Positions 43,641-53,984 are shown, counted from the stretch's first letter. The stretch: DNA of 64,000 bases from Mucilaginibacter ginkgonis (GCF_009754905.2 NZ_CP066775.1:930001-994000), one strand, 5' to 3'. Program-made: numbers and translations. The notes: generated by a model not told the origin, from the letters alone.

Positions 43641-44009
43641 ATGTCTGGTAACCAAGACCTTGACCTAACCTTCCTGTACGAAATAGCCGATGGCAGTAAT
43701 GAATTTATCGTGGAATCTATCGATATGTTTTTACAGCAGTCACCGCAGATGTTGAATGAGATCGACTTTGCTATCAGCGTTCAGGATTGGGCAATTGTTG
43801 GCGCTACCGCGCACAAAATAAAACCAAACCTTGGTTTTTTTGGAATGACGGCCAGCCAGGCAGCAATGCAGGAAGTTGAGCATATGGGTAAAAGCGGCAT
43901 GCCGGATGTAGCCTTACTTACCAGTAAGTTTAATGCCGTAAAGTCTGTTATTGAAGGTAATTTGACAGAGCTTGCCCGTATAAAAGCCGAGGCTGAGGCA
44001 AATCTTTAA
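43641..44009 (+). CDS. stand-alone HPt (histidine phosphotransfer) domain protein
   Basis: The 122-residue four-helix protein has the phosphotransfer motif ATAHKIKPNLGFFG, with His 58 as the phosphate-accepting residue. HPt proteins pass phosphate between response regulators in phosphorelays. No kinase or regulator gene is nearby in the window, so this is an orphan. It lies 24 bases after folK and may be co-transcribed with it. SixA-type phosphatases such as the 35935 protein dephosphorylate HPt domains elsewhere. Confidence 0.82.
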   Translation: MSGNQDLDLTFLYEIADGSNEFIVESIDMFLQQSPQMLNEIDFAISVQDWAIVGATAHKIKPNLGFFGMTASQAAMQEVEHMGKSGMPDVALLTSKFNAVKSVIEGNLTELARIKAEAEANL

Positions 44010-44023
44010 AATTTCGAGGGTAA

Positions 44024-44278
44024 TTAGATAGCGCTTACTTCAAAGCTATAGCTTTCCATAATAAGGTTGGCTAATAAGCTTTTGCACGCTTTTTCTACCT
44101 GTTCCTGCGCAGCAGTTTCATCTGTTGCTTCCAGTTCAAGAGTTATGTGCTTGCCAATGCGTACGTTCTCTATCGCTTGCAGGCCCAAGTTTTTCATGCT
44201 GCCGGTAACTGCTTTACCTTGAGGGTCAAGAATTTCTTTTTTTGGCATTACGTCTATCTCGGCCTTAAATCTGGTCAT
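44024..44278 (-). CDS. purS: phosphoribosylformylglycinamidine synthase subunit PurS
   Basis: This 84-residue subunit, with PurL and PurQ, forms the FGAM synthase of purine synthesis; it bridges the other two. The family start FKAEIDVMPKKEILDPQGKAV and the VRIGKHITLELEA segment are clear. Its ATG overlaps the pssA stop by 4 bases. purL and purQ are not in the window. Confidence 0.92.
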   Translation of the reverse strand: MTRFKAEIDVMPKKEILDPQGKAVTGSMKNLGLQAIENVRIGKHITLELEATDETAAQEQVEKACKSLLANLIMESYSFEVSAI

Positions 44279-44988
44279 TTTGCGATCTTAAATTGAATTA
44301 CAGAAAGTGCGATGTATATCAGTATCACCGCCGGTACAGCAGCAAATTTAAAAAATAGTATGAGTATGGCCGAAAACAAAAGCAGCACATAGCGAAAAAC
44401 ATTTTTATCCAAGTCGCGGCTTTTAAATTTTAATGACATCAGCGGCAGTTCTGCAACAAGCAGCGCGCACATGATTAGCGTAAAAATAGTAAGCACATAA
44501 GGGTTAAGAATAAATGTGCCCACCAGCGAATAATGATCGTGAAGGATAATAGGTAACGAAGCTATCAGTATAGCATTGGCCGGGGTAGGCAAGCCGATGA
44601 AATTTTCTGACTGGCGCTCGTCTGTATTGAACTTAGCTAGCCTTAACGCCGAGAACACGGGCAGCAAGAAAGCCACAAAGTTTAAATAATTGCTAACATG
44701 CGAAATTTGAGGTGCCTGTAAAAATAACTCGTATAGCATAACCGAGGGCAACACGCCAAAACTTACCATATCGGCAAGCGAATCAAGGTCTTTACCAATG
44801 CCGGAGAATGACTTTAATACACGCGATGCCAAACCATCAAAGAAATCGAAGATGGCCGCTAAAAAAATGCAGTATGCCGCAAAAATTAGGTTTTCTTGAA
44901 AAGCAAAAACGATACCCACGCAGCCGCTAAACAGGTTAGCACAGGTTATAGCATTAGGAACGTGGTATTTAACAGGCTTCTTCATCAA
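44275..44988 (-). CDS. pssA: CDP-diacylglycerol--serine O-phosphatidyltransferase
   Basis: This 237-residue membrane enzyme makes phosphatidylserine, the precursor of phosphatidylethanolamine. The CDP-alcohol phosphotransferase signature D-x2-DG-x2-SR-x8-G-x3-D-x3-D is visible as FDFFDGLASRVLK followed by GIGKDLDSLADMVSFG. About six to eight TM helices. An ATG one codon later is an alternative start. Coupled to purS through a 4-base overlap, an unrelated pathway. Confidence 0.92.
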   Translation of the reverse strand: MMKKPVKYHVPNAITCANLFSGCVGIVFAFQENLIFAAYCIFLAAIFDFFDGLASRVLKSFSGIGKDLDSLADMVSFGVLPSVMLYELFLQAPQISHVSNYLNFVAFLLPVFSALRLAKFNTDERQSENFIGLPTPANAILIASLPIILHDHYSLVGTFILNPYVLTIFTLIMCALLVAELPLMSLKFKSRDLDKNVFRYVLLLFSAILILFFKFAAVPAVILIYIALSVIQFKIAK

Positions 44989-45078
44989 ACGCGTGGTAAA
45001 TATAGCACGTATAGATTAAGGATTTATGAAATAAAGAATATAATGACTAACGACTTAATATCATTCGACATCATCAAT

Positions 45079-45109
45079 AAAAAAAAGCCCCCGGAAAATC
45101 CGGAGGCTT
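45079..45109 (-). terminator. intrinsic terminator of rho
   Basis: On the - strand GCCTCCGGA pairs with TCCGGGGGC (one G-T pair, short loop) and runs into eight or nine T. Confidence 0.88.
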
Positions 45110-45132
45110 AAAAAGTACGCTGACAATCTATT

Positions 45133-46854
45133 TTACGAATTCATCGAAATCAAAAACTCCTCGTTGGTTTTGGTGCCGCGCATTTGGGCTTGTAAGAATT
45201 CCATGCTCTCTTGCGAGTTCATGTCTGCTAGGTGGTTGCGCAAGATCCAGATGCGTTGCAGGGTGTCGCGTTCCAGTAACAAGTCGTCGCGGCGAGTGCT
45301 AGATGCCGTGAGGTCAATAGCAGGGAAAATACGTTTGTTAGACAGTTTACGGTCTAACTGTAACTCCATGTTACCCGTACCTTTAAACTCTTCAAATATC
45401 ACCTCATCCATTTTAGAGCCGGTTTCTGTAAGGGCGGTTGCGATGATAGTAAGTGAGCCGCCGTCTTCTATATTACGCGCCGCGCCGAAGAAACGTTTTG
45501 GTTTGTGTAAAGCATTGGCATCTACACCGCCTGATAATATTTTACCAGATGCCGGTGCCACTGTATTATAAGCACGCGCCAAACGGGTAATAGAATCCAG
45601 CAGGATAACTACATCATGGCCGCACTCTACCATGCGTTTTGCTTTTTCTAATACTATATTAGCGATTTTTACGTGGCGCTCTGCAGGTTCATCGAAAGTA
45701 GATGATACTACTTCTGCGCGCACGCTGCGGGCCATATCGGTTACCTCTTCCGGGCGTTCGTCTATTAACAAGATGATCAGGTAAACTTCAGGATGGTTTT
45801 TAGCGATGGCGTTGGCCACATCCTTTAATAACATGGTTTTACCCGTTTTTGGTTGCGCCACAATTAACCCACGCTGGCCCTTACCAATAGGAGAGAACAG
45901 GTCCATAATACGGGTTGAATTATTACCCGGATCTGTAAACAAGTTTAAACGTTCTTGTGGAAATAAAGGTGTCAGGTGATCAAACGGCACACGGTCGCGC
46001 ACCTCTGCAGGTATACGGCCGTTAATAGCCTCCACGCGCACCAATGGGAAGTATTTTTCGCCTTCTTTTGGCGGGCGTATGCTGCCACGAACCGTATCGC
46101 CGGTCTTTAAACCAAATAACTTGATCTGCGATTGCGATACATAAATATCATCGGGAGAGGTTAAATAATTATAGTCAGATGAGCGCAGGAAACCGTAACC
46201 ATCCGGCATGATCTCTAAAACGCCCTCGTTAATAATCACATTATCAAAATCGAGGTTAATGTCGGGCTGCTGTTGTTGCTGTTGACGGTTTTGATTGCCA
46301 TTACCATTATTTTGATTTTGATTGCGTTTTTCAAAACGCTGCTGTCGGTTCTCATTATTTTGCTGTTGTTGTATCGGTCTTTCAACTACCGGCTGGTCTG
46401 CCTGTGCCGGTGCTTGTTGAGATTCTGCGGCCGCTTGCGGCTGCTGCTCGTAACCTTGTGAAGGCTGCTCATTACTTTGCGACGACTGGTCATAGCCTTG
46501 CGAAGGTTGTTCGCCGTTGTCTTCCGTGTCAAAAAGAGTAGACTTTACAGGTGCATCCTGTACGTCGTCTTTTTTACCTTTGAGCGTACGTGATCTTTTA
46601 CCGCGAGGTTTATCTGTTGCAGACTCTTCAGTTGCTTCTATAGCGCTGTTGTCTGCTTTGGTATTTGTTTCGGCGTAGTTATTTGCCAATATATCTTGTT
46701 GTTGTCTTGCCTGTTCTATCAAGGTATTTTGTTCATTTATGCGGCTGATCAATTGCGGTTTACGCAGTTCATCGGCCCCTTCAATACCCATACTTTTTGC
46801 CATTTGGCGTAACTCTGACACGAGTTTGTCATTCAATTCAATTGTTTCAGACAT
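45133..46854 (-). CDS. rho: transcription termination factor Rho with large Gln/Asn-rich insert
   Basis: This 573-residue hexameric RNA helicase ends transcription of untranslated RNA. The first about 45 residues are the Rho N domain ([13 protein letters not shown]). Residues about 70-200 form a disordered insert rich in Gln, Asn and Ser with repeats of the type [19 protein letters not shown]. The cold-shock RNA-binding domain and the ATPase follow, with Walker [24 protein letters not shown] and [20 protein letters not shown]. The insert explains the length above the usual 420. Such inserts occur in Bacteroidota and in Bacteroides can drive phase separation of Rho. Confidence 0.96.
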   Translation of the reverse strand: MSETIELNDKLVSELRQMAKSMGIEGADELRKPQLISRINEQNTLIEQARQQQDILANNYAETNTKADNSAIEATEESATDKPRGKRSRTLKGKKDDVQDAPVKSTLFDTEDNGEQPSQGYDQSSQSNEQPSQGYEQQPQAAAESQQAPAQADQPVVERPIQQQQNNENRQQRFEKRNQNQNNGNGNQNRQQQQQQPDINLDFDNVIINEGVLEIMPDGYGFLRSSDYNYLTSPDDIYVSQSQIKLFGLKTGDTVRGSIRPPKEGEKYFPLVRVEAINGRIPAEVRDRVPFDHLTPLFPQERLNLFTDPGNNSTRIMDLFSPIGKGQRGLIVAQPKTGKTMLLKDVANAIAKNHPEVYLIILLIDERPEEVTDMARSVRAEVVSSTFDEPAERHVKIANIVLEKAKRMVECGHDVVILLDSITRLARAYNTVAPASGKILSGGVDANALHKPKRFFGAARNIEDGGSLTIIATALTETGSKMDEVIFEEFKGTGNMELQLDRKLSNKRIFPAIDLTASSTRRDDLLLERDTLQRIWILRNHLADMNSQESMEFLQAQMRGTKTNEEFLISMNS

Positions 46855-47128
46855 GCGAGGAATTATAATTCAAAAAAGAAAATATGTTATAAGGAAGTTT
46901 CGCCCGTAATAAATGCTCAGCAACAAAAACTAAGTATTTGTATCAAAATCACTCTGTAAACCGGGATTTGCAATTGTTTCTCAGATGCAAGAAAACTTTA
47001 TTCGTCGGGAAAACAGCACAATGGTAATTATAAAATTTATATAATCCAAAAATTCGGAAAATAATTATTGGGCTTAACGTTTTGGTTTATTTTTAGTTTT
47101 TTTGGCAGCAAAATCAATCTATAAAACT

Positions 47129-47959
47129 ATGCTTTCGCGCCAACAACTAATTGATAAGATAAAACAGAAAAAATCTTTTCTATGTGTTGGGCTCGATACA
47201 GATATTACAAAGATCCCCGAATTTTTATTAGACAAAACCGACCCTGTCCTGGAGTTTAACAAGCAGATCATTGATGCCACCCGGGATCTTTGCGTGGCTT
47301 ATAAACCTAACTCGGCGTTCTATGAATGCAGGGGTGTGGCGGGATGGCAAAGCCTCATTGACACGTGGAAATATCTGCCAAAAGATACGTTAAGCATCAT
47401 TGACGCTAAACGTGGCGACATAGGCAATACATCTGACCAATATGCCAGGGCATTTTTCGACGAAGCGGTTACAGGTATGAGTTTCGACGCGATAACCGTT
47501 GCACCATATATGGGTAACGATAGTGTAAAGCCTTTTTTAGGGCATGGTAAATGGGTCATACTGCTTGCTTTAACGTCATCGGTCGGTAGTAGGGATTTTC
47601 AATACCTGGAAGTTGCAGAGGGCACTTTATATGAGCAAGTGATACAAAAGGCAAATACATGGGGCAATGCTAACAACCTGATGTTTGTTGTAGGCGCAAC
47701 TAAAAGCGAAGAGTTTACAGCCATCCGCAAACACGCGCCAGATAATTTCTTGTTAGTTCCCGGTGTTGGCGCACAAGGTGGCAGCCTTGCAGATGTTTGC
47801 AAATATGGAATGACGAAAGACTGTGGGTTGCTGGTCAACGCCTCAAGGTCTATTATTTACGCGTCTAACAGAAAAGACTTTGCAGACGCGGCTCGCGCTG
47901 AAGCCCAAACGCTACAATCAGAAATGCGGGCAGAATTAGAGAAGGTGGGAATTATCTGA
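47129..47959 (+). CDS. pyrF: orotidine 5'-phosphate decarboxylase
   Basis: This 276-residue enzyme makes UMP from OMP, the last step of de novo pyrimidine synthesis. It is of the long PyrF subfamily (group 2): [32 protein letters not shown] with the catalytic Lys-Asp pair, and the phosphate-binding part [11 protein letters not shown] and [12 protein letters not shown]. An in-frame TTG at 47102 would add nine residues; ATG 47129 is preferred as family members start there. pyrD lies about 6 kb further on the same strand. Confidence 0.95.
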   Translation: MLSRQQLIDKIKQKKSFLCVGLDTDITKIPEFLLDKTDPVLEFNKQIIDATRDLCVAYKPNSAFYECRGVAGWQSLIDTWKYLPKDTLSIIDAKRGDIGNTSDQYARAFFDEAVTGMSFDAITVAPYMGNDSVKPFLGHGKWVILLALTSSVGSRDFQYLEVAEGTLYEQVIQKANTWGNANNLMFVVGATKSEEFTAIRKHAPDNFLLVPGVGAQGGSLADVCKYGMTKDCGLLVNASRSIIYASNRKDFADAARAEAQTLQSEMRAELEKVGII

Positions 47960-47974
47960 AAAATAGAATATCTC

Positions 47975-48868
47975 TTATACCGGTTCAACAAATACCTGCT
48001 TGTAATGCCCATATTTGGATTGCACATTATCACGCAATTCTTTGATAACATTAGCCATTTCGGTGCTTGAAAGTTCGTTCTTAAAATTAATTTTTAAAAC
48101 CAGGATCACTTCTTCCGGGGCCAGGTAAGTTGACAAATAATGAACCACTTTTTGTACGCCTGAGTGGCTTTCAGTCAATGCAACAACATCAATTAACTCC
48201 GCCTTCGGTGGAGTTTCACCCATCAAAAGGCTTCGGCTTTCGCGCACAAGCAATATGGCGACAGAGGTTAGCAATACGCCAATCATGATCGACGCGATGC
48301 CGTCGCAGTAAGGATTATTCAACAATTGACCTAAAAATATACCCACAAAGGCGATCACGATACCAATCACATCAGCAGCATCTTCAAATAAGATAACGAA
48401 GGTCGATGGGTCTTTACTTTGCCGCACTGCTTCCCAAAACGGCGTTTTGCCACGCTGGTTATTGAATTCTTTTATCGCGGTGATGAATGAAATTCCATCA
48501 AAAACGAATGCAATACCTAAAACCGCGTAATTCCAAACCGGACTTTTCACTTCTTCGGGATGAATGAGGTGTTCGATGCCTTCATAGATCGAAAAACCGC
48601 CGCCCAACGCAAAAAACATCAGCGATACTACAAACGACCAGAAGTATAACTCGCGGCCATAACCAAACGGGCGTTCTTCGTCGGCAGGCTTTTGGCTTCG
48701 GCTTATGCCGAATAATAACAATATTTCATTGCTTGTATCAACAAGTGAGTGTATCCCTTCGGACACCATTGCAGAGCTGCCTGTAAAGAAAGCTGCAGCC
48801 AGTTTAGTCAGCGCGATAAGCAAATTTGCCCCGAGGGCTGTGTAAATTGGTGTTTTTGATGCTGCCAT
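47975..48868 (-). CDS. cation diffusion facilitator (CDF) family metal transporter
   Basis: This 297-residue inner-membrane antiporter exports divalent metals such as zinc. Six TM helices are seen; TM2 carries HSLVD (the HxxxD metal site) and TM5 EDAADVIG. A short C-terminal cytoplasmic domain follows (about 210-297). The Glu in place of the first TM5 ligand resembles the branch related to ZnT9. It is read from the same transcript as the thioesterase (1-base gap). Confidence 0.87.
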   Translation of the reverse strand: MAASKTPIYTALGANLLIALTKLAAAFFTGSSAMVSEGIHSLVDTSNEILLLFGISRSQKPADEERPFGYGRELYFWSFVVSLMFFALGGGFSIYEGIEHLIHPEEVKSPVWNYAVLGIAFVFDGISFITAIKEFNNQRGKTPFWEAVRQSKDPSTFVILFEDAADVIGIVIAFVGIFLGQLLNNPYCDGIASIMIGVLLTSVAILLVRESRSLLMGETPPKAELIDVVALTESHSGVQKVVHYLSTYLAPEEVILVLKINFKNELSSTEMANVIKELRDNVQSKYGHYKQVFVEPV

Positions 48869-48869
48869 A

Positions 48870-49397
48870 TTAATCTTCCTGGCTTGCCATAAACAGTGCT
48901 TTCAATTCGTGGGCATCTGCAGGTTCCATCTTGCCACCAAGTATCAAACGCAATTGCCTGCGGCGAAGCGCTCCATCATATAATGCAACTTCCTTTTCAG
49001 ATTCGGGTACCAATTCAGGAACCGGCACCGGTTGACCGTTTGATTCCAGGGCCACAAAAGTAAAGTATGCTTCGTTACTTTTTATCTTAGTTCCGGCGGG
49101 CAGGTTTTGCGCCCAAACGTCGAGCCGTACTTCTACAGATGTGTTGAAGGCCCGAGTGACTTTGCCCTCGATCATTACGCTATCACCCAATTTAATAGGT
49201 TGCTTAAAAGAAACGTTATCCACAGATGCAGTAACCACAATGCGGTTGCAATGTTTTTGAGCTGCCATACCTGCGCAGATATCCATCCAGTACATCAAGC
49301 GGCCGCCCATCAAATTGCCAAGCGTATTGGTGTCATTGGGCAGCACCAATTCGTTCATTACCGTGTAACTTTCTGCAGATTTCTTTTTAACGATCAT
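48870..49397 (-). CDS. acyl-CoA thioesterase, hotdog fold
   Basis: The 175-residue protein of the cytosolic BFIT/YciA-like hotdog family hydrolyses acyl-CoA. Landmarks are NTLGNLMGGRLMYWMDICAG with the catalytic Asp/Asn region, ASVDNVSFKQPIKLGD and the trailing helix-rich part. The length of 175 is normal for single-hotdog members with a C-terminal extension. Probable role is recycling CoA or limiting long-chain acyl-CoA; the preferred chain length is unknown. Confidence 0.88.
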   Translation of the reverse strand: MIVKKKSAESYTVMNELVLPNDTNTLGNLMGGRLMYWMDICAGMAAQKHCNRIVVTASVDNVSFKQPIKLGDSVMIEGKVTRAFNTSVEVRLDVWAQNLPAGTKIKSNEAYFTFVALESNGQPVPVPELVPESEKEVALYDGALRRRQLRLILGGKMEPADAHELKALFMASQED

Positions 49398-49436
49398 ATC
49401 TGCGAAGATAGGGTTAATGCCGTAAAACCTCTTCTC

Positions 49437-50729
49437 TTATTTGCGGGTGCCGGTAGTATTGATCTCTCTAAAACCTATCAACTCTTCCCAGCGGGCGCCG
49501 GGCGGACGATAGTAAACTAAAAACTGGTAGTTATTCTCTGTTTCGAAATGGTCGCCTTCAAAGAACGAATAGTTAGGCTTGCCGCTTGCATCAACTAAAA
49601 CGTATTGATAATCATAAACACCTTGTTTCAACAACGTATTGAAATAATACCTCCCTCGTTGTGCGTCAAAATCCATCTTGCCGGCGTCATTCACTTGCCA
49701 GTCGTTGAATTTACCCACTATGTATACAGATTGGTGGTTAGTAGCGCCCGATGCTGCCAGATTGAAATATGTCTGCGCGTAATCCCCGTCGTAACGCGGA
49801 TCGCGGCCTTCTTGGTTTATTATTCTGAAGCCTCCATTCAGATCATACCCAAACACATAAGAAATTTGGTCACGGTTCTGATCTGTAAGAAGAAGTACAG
49901 TATTTGCAGTATCCCTGAAAATACGCTGCACCCGCTCTGAATTTAATCGTAGCGAACGGGTGTCGATGTGACGAAATTCATTCCCGCCGGGAAAATCATT
50001 GATAGCAACATCATTATACATCAACGATAGGCCATTGATAAAAGTAGGGCGACTGTTTATTGTCGCGGTCTCTGGGCGGCCGTTTTGCATGATCACCGTG
50101 CGAATGTCGCTATAAGGGTTTTGCACACTAACACCGTTTACATCTATCTGGAAGTTGATCTTTTGATGTGTGGTTCTATTCGCAACGTTTGGTGATACCA
50201 TCAGTTGCGGAAACAAGTTGGCATGCGGATTTATCACATAAAACCGCCGGGTAATTACCGGTTTGTTCTGATCGCCGTCCTCATAAACTTTTAACAGATA
50301 ATTGCCTGATATCTTAGGCGCTATAGTGCCGTTTGGCAGTGCCAGCTGATAATGCACGTATTTTTGGATGGTGCTTATAGAGTTGCGGTAATCGAGGATG
50401 CGATCCTCAGTGAAACTTTGCAGGTACTCTACGGGTGAAATGCGGGAGGGATTCCACTCCGCGTCGCAATGCTCAATGGTATAAGTATAATTACGGATGT
50501 CGCGGCCAAGTTCATCAAAGTCAAATAGCAATTGTTCGCTACTGCCTAAAATGATAGCCGGGAATGACCCTTCCGACTTAGCGTTATAAAATTCTACTGT
50601 TTTGATAGATGGTTTATAAACCTTGTCTGTGTAGGTTATCTGAGCAGATGAAAAAAAGGGGAAAAACATTAAAATAAAAAAAAGCAAAAAAGCTATGTCA
50701 GGCTGAGCCTGTCGAAGCCTCTTCCGCAA
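49437..50729 (-). CDS. type IX secretion system plug protein (DUF5103 family)
   Basis: This about 430-residue exported protein of the DUF5103 family matches the T9SS plug, which closes the SprA translocon from the periplasm. Visible parts include [27 protein letters not shown] and the C-terminal [16 protein letters not shown] and [12 protein letters not shown]. The start is difficult: the hydrophobic core ([19 protein letters not shown]) needs a charged lead-in, and the only fitting one, [11 protein letters not shown] from TTG 50729, lies inside a REP repeat. The ATG at the MFF position (50669) gives a signal too short to work; a frame to 50855 is longer but overlaps the ABC-F gene. Confidence 0.8.
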   Translation of the reverse strand: MRKRLRQAQPDIAFLLFFILMFFPFFSSAQITYTDKVYKPSIKTVEFYNAKSEGSFPAIILGSSEQLLFDFDELGRDIRNYTYTIEHCDAEWNPSRISPVEYLQSFTEDRILDYRNSISTIQKYVHYQLALPNGTIAPKISGNYLLKVYEDGDQNKPVITRRFYVINPHANLFPQLMVSPNVANRTTHQKINFQIDVNGVSVQNPYSDIRTVIMQNGRPETATINSRPTFINGLSLMYNDVAINDFPGGNEFRHIDTRSLRLNSERVQRIFRDTANTVLLLTDQNRDQISYVFGYDLNGGFRIINQEGRDPRYDGDYAQTYFNLAASGATNHQSVYIVGKFNDWQVNDAGKMDFDAQRGRYYFNTLLKQGVYDYQYVLVDASGKPNYSFFEGDHFETENNYQFLVYYRPPGARWEELIGFREINTTGTRK

Positions 50730-50786
50730 GCCTCTAACGCCGCATATACTCTTGCGACGGGATTGCTTCGTGACTCGCAATGACAA
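50698..50786. repeat. REP repeat fused to the 5' end of the T9SS plug gene
   Basis: On the - strand it reads TGTCATTGCGAGTCACGAAG then CAATCCC, followed by AGGCTTCGACAGGCTCAGCC and TGACA. It joins one arm of the TGTCATTGCGAG family to a second sequence ending in TGACA. The gene's likely start codon and signal n-region fall inside it. Confidence 0.75.
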
Positions 50787-50812
50787 ATCGGATAAATAAG
50801 GGGAAAAGTTTA

Positions 50813-52732
50813 TCACGCTTCTAATTCCAATATCTGACCAGCTAAAGTTTCCCACTGATCCTGCGTTTGTTTAAGCTTGTTTTTTCGAGAGCTATAATTA
50901 CCGTTTACTTCGGCAAGTTTTGCTTTATCGTTATAAACTGCTGGTTCGGCCAGTTTATTTTCGAGGTCTTTAACTTCATTTTCCAGCGTTGTGATCTCGT
51001 CTTCCATGCGTTGCAAATCGTTATTCAGCTTTTTAATTTGTTTAGACTTGTCTTCGCTTTGTCCCTTAGATGGGGCAGGGTCTTTCTTTTCCTCTTTTTT
51101 TGGCTGAGGTGCAGGAAGGGCAGCCGAAGGCTGGCTTTTACGTTTAGATAGCCACTCCTCATACTCCTGGTACGTGCCCGGGTATTCTTTTATCTGCTGA
51201 TCTTCAATAAACCAGATCTTATTCGCTATGTTGTCCAGGAAATACCTGTCGTGCGATACAGCAATGAATGTACCCTCATACTGCTGCAACGCTTGTATCA
51301 ATATATTAACCGACTGCATATCCAAGTGATTGGTAGGCTCATCCAGTATCAAAAAGTTAGCATCGGCAGTTAATGCTTTGGCCAGCGCCACACGCGATTT
51401 TTCACCACCCGACAACACCTTTATCTTTTTAAATACATCGTCGCCGGTAAATAAAAAGCTTCCAAGAATAGAGCGCAACTCTGTTTCGGTATGTTTGGGC
51501 GCAAAGGCTTGTAACTCTTGCAGAATAGCATTTTCCAAATGAAGCGACTCTAACTGGTGCTGGGCGAAAAAGGTTTTGGTGACGTTATAACCTGTTTCGG
51601 CTTTGCCGGTAAAGTCATGGTCCGCACCTGCAACGATACGCAATAGAGTAGATTTACCACGACCGTTAGCGCCTATGAGCGCGATTTTGTCGCCTTTTTC
51701 AATAACAGCATCTGTATTGGTAAGAATAGGTAAGCCGGGATAGCTCTTGCTCAAATGCTCAATGTTGAAGACATGGCGGCCCGACTGTTTTGTGAACCTG
51801 AATTTGAAATTGACTGTAGGGTTGTAATCGTCCACATCGTCAATACGCTCCATTTTATCCAATTGCTTCAAGCGCGATTGTGCCATTTTAGCTTTGGTAC
51901 CCGCGCGGAAGCGTTCTATTAAACGCTCTTCCTGGCGAATCTTCGATTGTTGATTTTTATACTCAGCATGCTGTATCTCTTCACGCATGGCTTTCTCTTC
52001 CAGGTAAAAAGAGTAGTTGCCGGCGTAAACGGTAAGCTTACCACGCCGCGACTCAACTGTACGGTTTATCACCTTATCCAAGAACCACCTATCGTGCGAT
52101 ACGATGACGATAGCGCCTTCAAAGGCCTGCAAATAATTTTCCAGCCATTGTATAGATGGCAGGTCTAAGTGGTTGGTAGGCTCATCGAGTAATAAAATGT
52201 CGGGTGCCTGCAAAAGGATTTTGGCCAGCATTACACGCATCCGCCATCCGCCCGAAAATGTTGCGAGTTTACGGTGCGTATCTTCTTCGCTAAACCCCAG
52301 ACCTGCTAAAATCTCGTGGGCTTTATATTCGATATTGTAGCCGTCAAGCGCTTCAAACTCATGCTGCTTGTCGCTAAGCTTGTGTAAAAGGTCCTCGCTA
52401 TAATCGGTCTCCAGCTTTTTAAGCAGGTTTTCAATCTCTGTATGCAGCTGGTTTTGACGCTCAAATGCCTCCATCGCTACATGCAAAATTGACTTATCTG
52501 AAGCATAGGAAAGCAGGTCCTGATTTAAATAACCAATAGCGATGTCTTTCGACATGGAAACCGTACCAGACGTAGGAGAGTAGTCGCCAACAATGATCTT
52601 TAGCAATGTGGTTTTACCGGTACCATTGGCACCAATAAGGCCGATCTTTTCACCGGGTTTTATATGCCAGTTAGCTTCATCATACAGCGCGCGCGCACCA
52701 ATCTCAAACGTAAGGTTATTTATAGCGATCAT
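50813..52732 (-). CDS. ABC-F family ATPase (Uup/EttA-like)
   Basis: This 639-residue soluble protein has two ABC domains without membrane parts, the ABC-F architecture that acts on ribosomes. Walker A motifs are [15 protein letters not shown] and [15 protein letters not shown]; signatures are [13 protein letters not shown] and [13 protein letters not shown]; both DEPTNHLD boxes are present. The linker between domains (about 240-300) is rich in Arg and Lys. The last about 100 residues are a Lys/Glu coiled coil as in Uup. It probably resolves stalled ribosomes or branched DNA; an antibiotic-resistance role is less likely given the core context. Confidence 0.9.
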   Translation of the reverse strand: MIAINNLTFEIGARALYDEANWHIKPGEKIGLIGANGTGKTTLLKIIVGDYSPTSGTVSMSKDIAIGYLNQDLLSYASDKSILHVAMEAFERQNQLHTEIENLLKKLETDYSEDLLHKLSDKQHEFEALDGYNIEYKAHEILAGLGFSEEDTHRKLATFSGGWRMRVMLAKILLQAPDILLLDEPTNHLDLPSIQWLENYLQAFEGAIVIVSHDRWFLDKVINRTVESRRGKLTVYAGNYSFYLEEKAMREEIQHAEYKNQQSKIRQEERLIERFRAGTKAKMAQSRLKQLDKMERIDDVDDYNPTVNFKFRFTKQSGRHVFNIEHLSKSYPGLPILTNTDAVIEKGDKIALIGANGRGKSTLLRIVAGADHDFTGKAETGYNVTKTFFAQHQLESLHLENAILQELQAFAPKHTETELRSILGSFLFTGDDVFKKIKVLSGGEKSRVALAKALTADANFLILDEPTNHLDMQSVNILIQALQQYEGTFIAVSHDRYFLDNIANKIWFIEDQQIKEYPGTYQEYEEWLSKRKSQPSAALPAPQPKKEEKKDPAPSKGQSEDKSKQIKKLNNDLQRMEDEITTLENEVKDLENKLAEPAVYNDKAKLAEVNGNYSSRKNKLKQTQDQWETLAGQILELEA

Positions 52733-52739
52733 TTCGGCG

Positions 52740-52747
52740 CAAAGATA
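52740..52747 (-). promoter_or_regulatory. predicted -7 promoter box for the ABC-F gene
   Basis: TATCTTTG on the - strand matches TAnnTTTG and lies only 7 bases before the ATG, so the transcript would be nearly leaderless. Confidence 0.35.
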
Positions 52748-52813
52748 CGAAATGCCGCCCTAAGGAAATTATGATTAGCTAATATTGAATATCAGATGAT
52801 GAAGTGCAGACGA

Positions 52814-53221
52814 CTATTGCTTTTTCATCTTTAATGTCACCGGCGCGTTTTGCATCTTGAAAAATACCTGTCCCTTGGCGTCTTTACTTACTAACAAGTA
52901 TAAAACATATTGATCTGTCGTTGCGGGGCCTTTAATTTGCAATAGCTTATACGCCGGATCGTAAGTCCACTCAGCATCTTGGTTACGTTGCTGCATGTTG
53001 CCACCAGTAACGGTTACCCGGTGATCTGGCTTAAAAGTAAACGCCATCCGCGACATTGAAGCTTTAAACATATTTATCATGCCCGGGTTTTTCATCATTT
53101 TATTAGTCTGGTCAATGTTGACATCCTTAACCGTCCAGGTACCGATAAAATCTATGTCAAGCTTCTTTTGAGAGAAGGCAGCACCTAAAAAAAGGCCAAT
53201 TATAATTGCGAGCAGTTTCAT
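52814..53221 (-). CDS. small secreted lipocalin-like protein, unknown function
   Basis: The 135-residue protein starts with a short signal peptide (MKLLAIIIGLFLGAAFS). The mature part has the pattern of a small beta-barrel (IDFIGTWTVKDVNI opening, WTYDPAYKLLQIKG, VFFKMQNAPVTLKMKK), as in lipocalin-like proteins that open with a GTW motif. No named family is recognised. It lies one base after the GDSL hydrolase stop, so both are co-transcribed. Ligand unknown. Confidence 0.65.
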   Translation of the reverse strand: MKLLAIIIGLFLGAAFSQKKLDIDFIGTWTVKDVNIDQTNKMMKNPGMINMFKASMSRMAFTFKPDHRVTVTGGNMQQRNQDAEWTYDPAYKLLQIKGPATTDQYVLYLLVSKDAKGQVFFKMQNAPVTLKMKKQ

Positions 53222-53222
53222 T

Positions 53223-53978
53223 TTATCCTTTTACAGTTTCTAACCACGCTTGCGCCATCAAATTTGCCCCGGCCACACTCGGGTGCACACCATCAATGGT
53301 CCAATAGCTGCCTGGAGCAATAGACAGTGCCTTATCAAATATGGTTTGGTAAGGGATGAAAACCGCGTTATAGTCAGCGGCTATTTGTTTTGATGCTGCG
53401 CGGTATTCGTCAAACGCGGGGTACCACTTGTCATCAACCGCCTTTACACCTTTCACGGCGAAAGGCTCCCCAATGATCAATTGGATATTTGGTAACACCT
53501 GCTTTGTACGATCTAAAAGCTTGCGTAAATCAGCAACATAGACCTGCGATGTACCTTTGTAGCCATTTGTTAACGTGTGCCAAAAATCATTAACACCAAT
53601 GAGTATGCTCAACACATTTGGTTTTAAATCAAGACAATCTGCGTCCCAGCGCTCCGCCAGTTGATAAACTTTATTGCCGCTAATGCCTTTGTTATAGATC
53701 TTAAGGTTCTTGTCTGCATATTTGTTTAGCAGGGTGCCCGCCGCTGTTAACACATAGCCATTGCCGAACGTGTTAAAGTTGTTGGCGTCGTGCGTGTTTT
53801 TATCACGTCCCCAGTCGGTAATTGAATCACCCTGGAAAAGTACCGTGTCGCCGCTATTAAGTTTTATCTTGCTTTTCGCACTGCTTTCTGCAAATGCAGA
53901 TGAAATAAGCCCCGGAATGGTCACTGCGGCAACCGTTGCCGTTGCTGCTGTGGTTATAAAAGATCTGCGATTAGTCAT
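53223..53978 (-). CDS. exported SGNH/GDSL hydrolase
   Basis: The 251-residue protein starts MTNRRSFITTAATATVAAV, a Tat-like signal with cleavage near AFA. The SGNH blocks are all visible: GDSIT (Ser nucleophile) in LFQGDSITDWG, Gly in NKGISGNKVYQ, Asn in LIGVNDFWH, and Asp-x-x-His in TIDGVHPSVAG. It is a probable carbohydrate or lipid esterase (rhamnogalacturonan acetylesterase type), acting in the periplasm. The substrate cannot be fixed. Same twin-arginine theme as the sugar-oxidation locus, but about 34 kb away. Confidence 0.88.
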   Translation of the reverse strand: MTNRRSFITTAATATVAAVTIPGLISSAFAESSAKSKIKLNSGDTVLFQGDSITDWGRDKNTHDANNFNTFGNGYVLTAAGTLLNKYADKNLKIYNKGISGNKVYQLAERWDADCLDLKPNVLSILIGVNDFWHTLTNGYKGTSQVYVADLRKLLDRTKQVLPNIQLIIGEPFAVKGVKAVDDKWYPAFDEYRAASKQIAADYNAVFIPYQTIFDKALSIAPGSYWTIDGVHPSVAGANLMAQAWLETVKG

Positions 53979-53984
53979 AATTTT

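Noticed and set aside
50813-52732. ABC-F as an antibiotic-resistance (ribosomal protection) gene
   Set aside because: The long C-terminal coiled coil and core-genome context fit Uup-like housekeeping members better; no resistance genes or mobile signs are adjacent.
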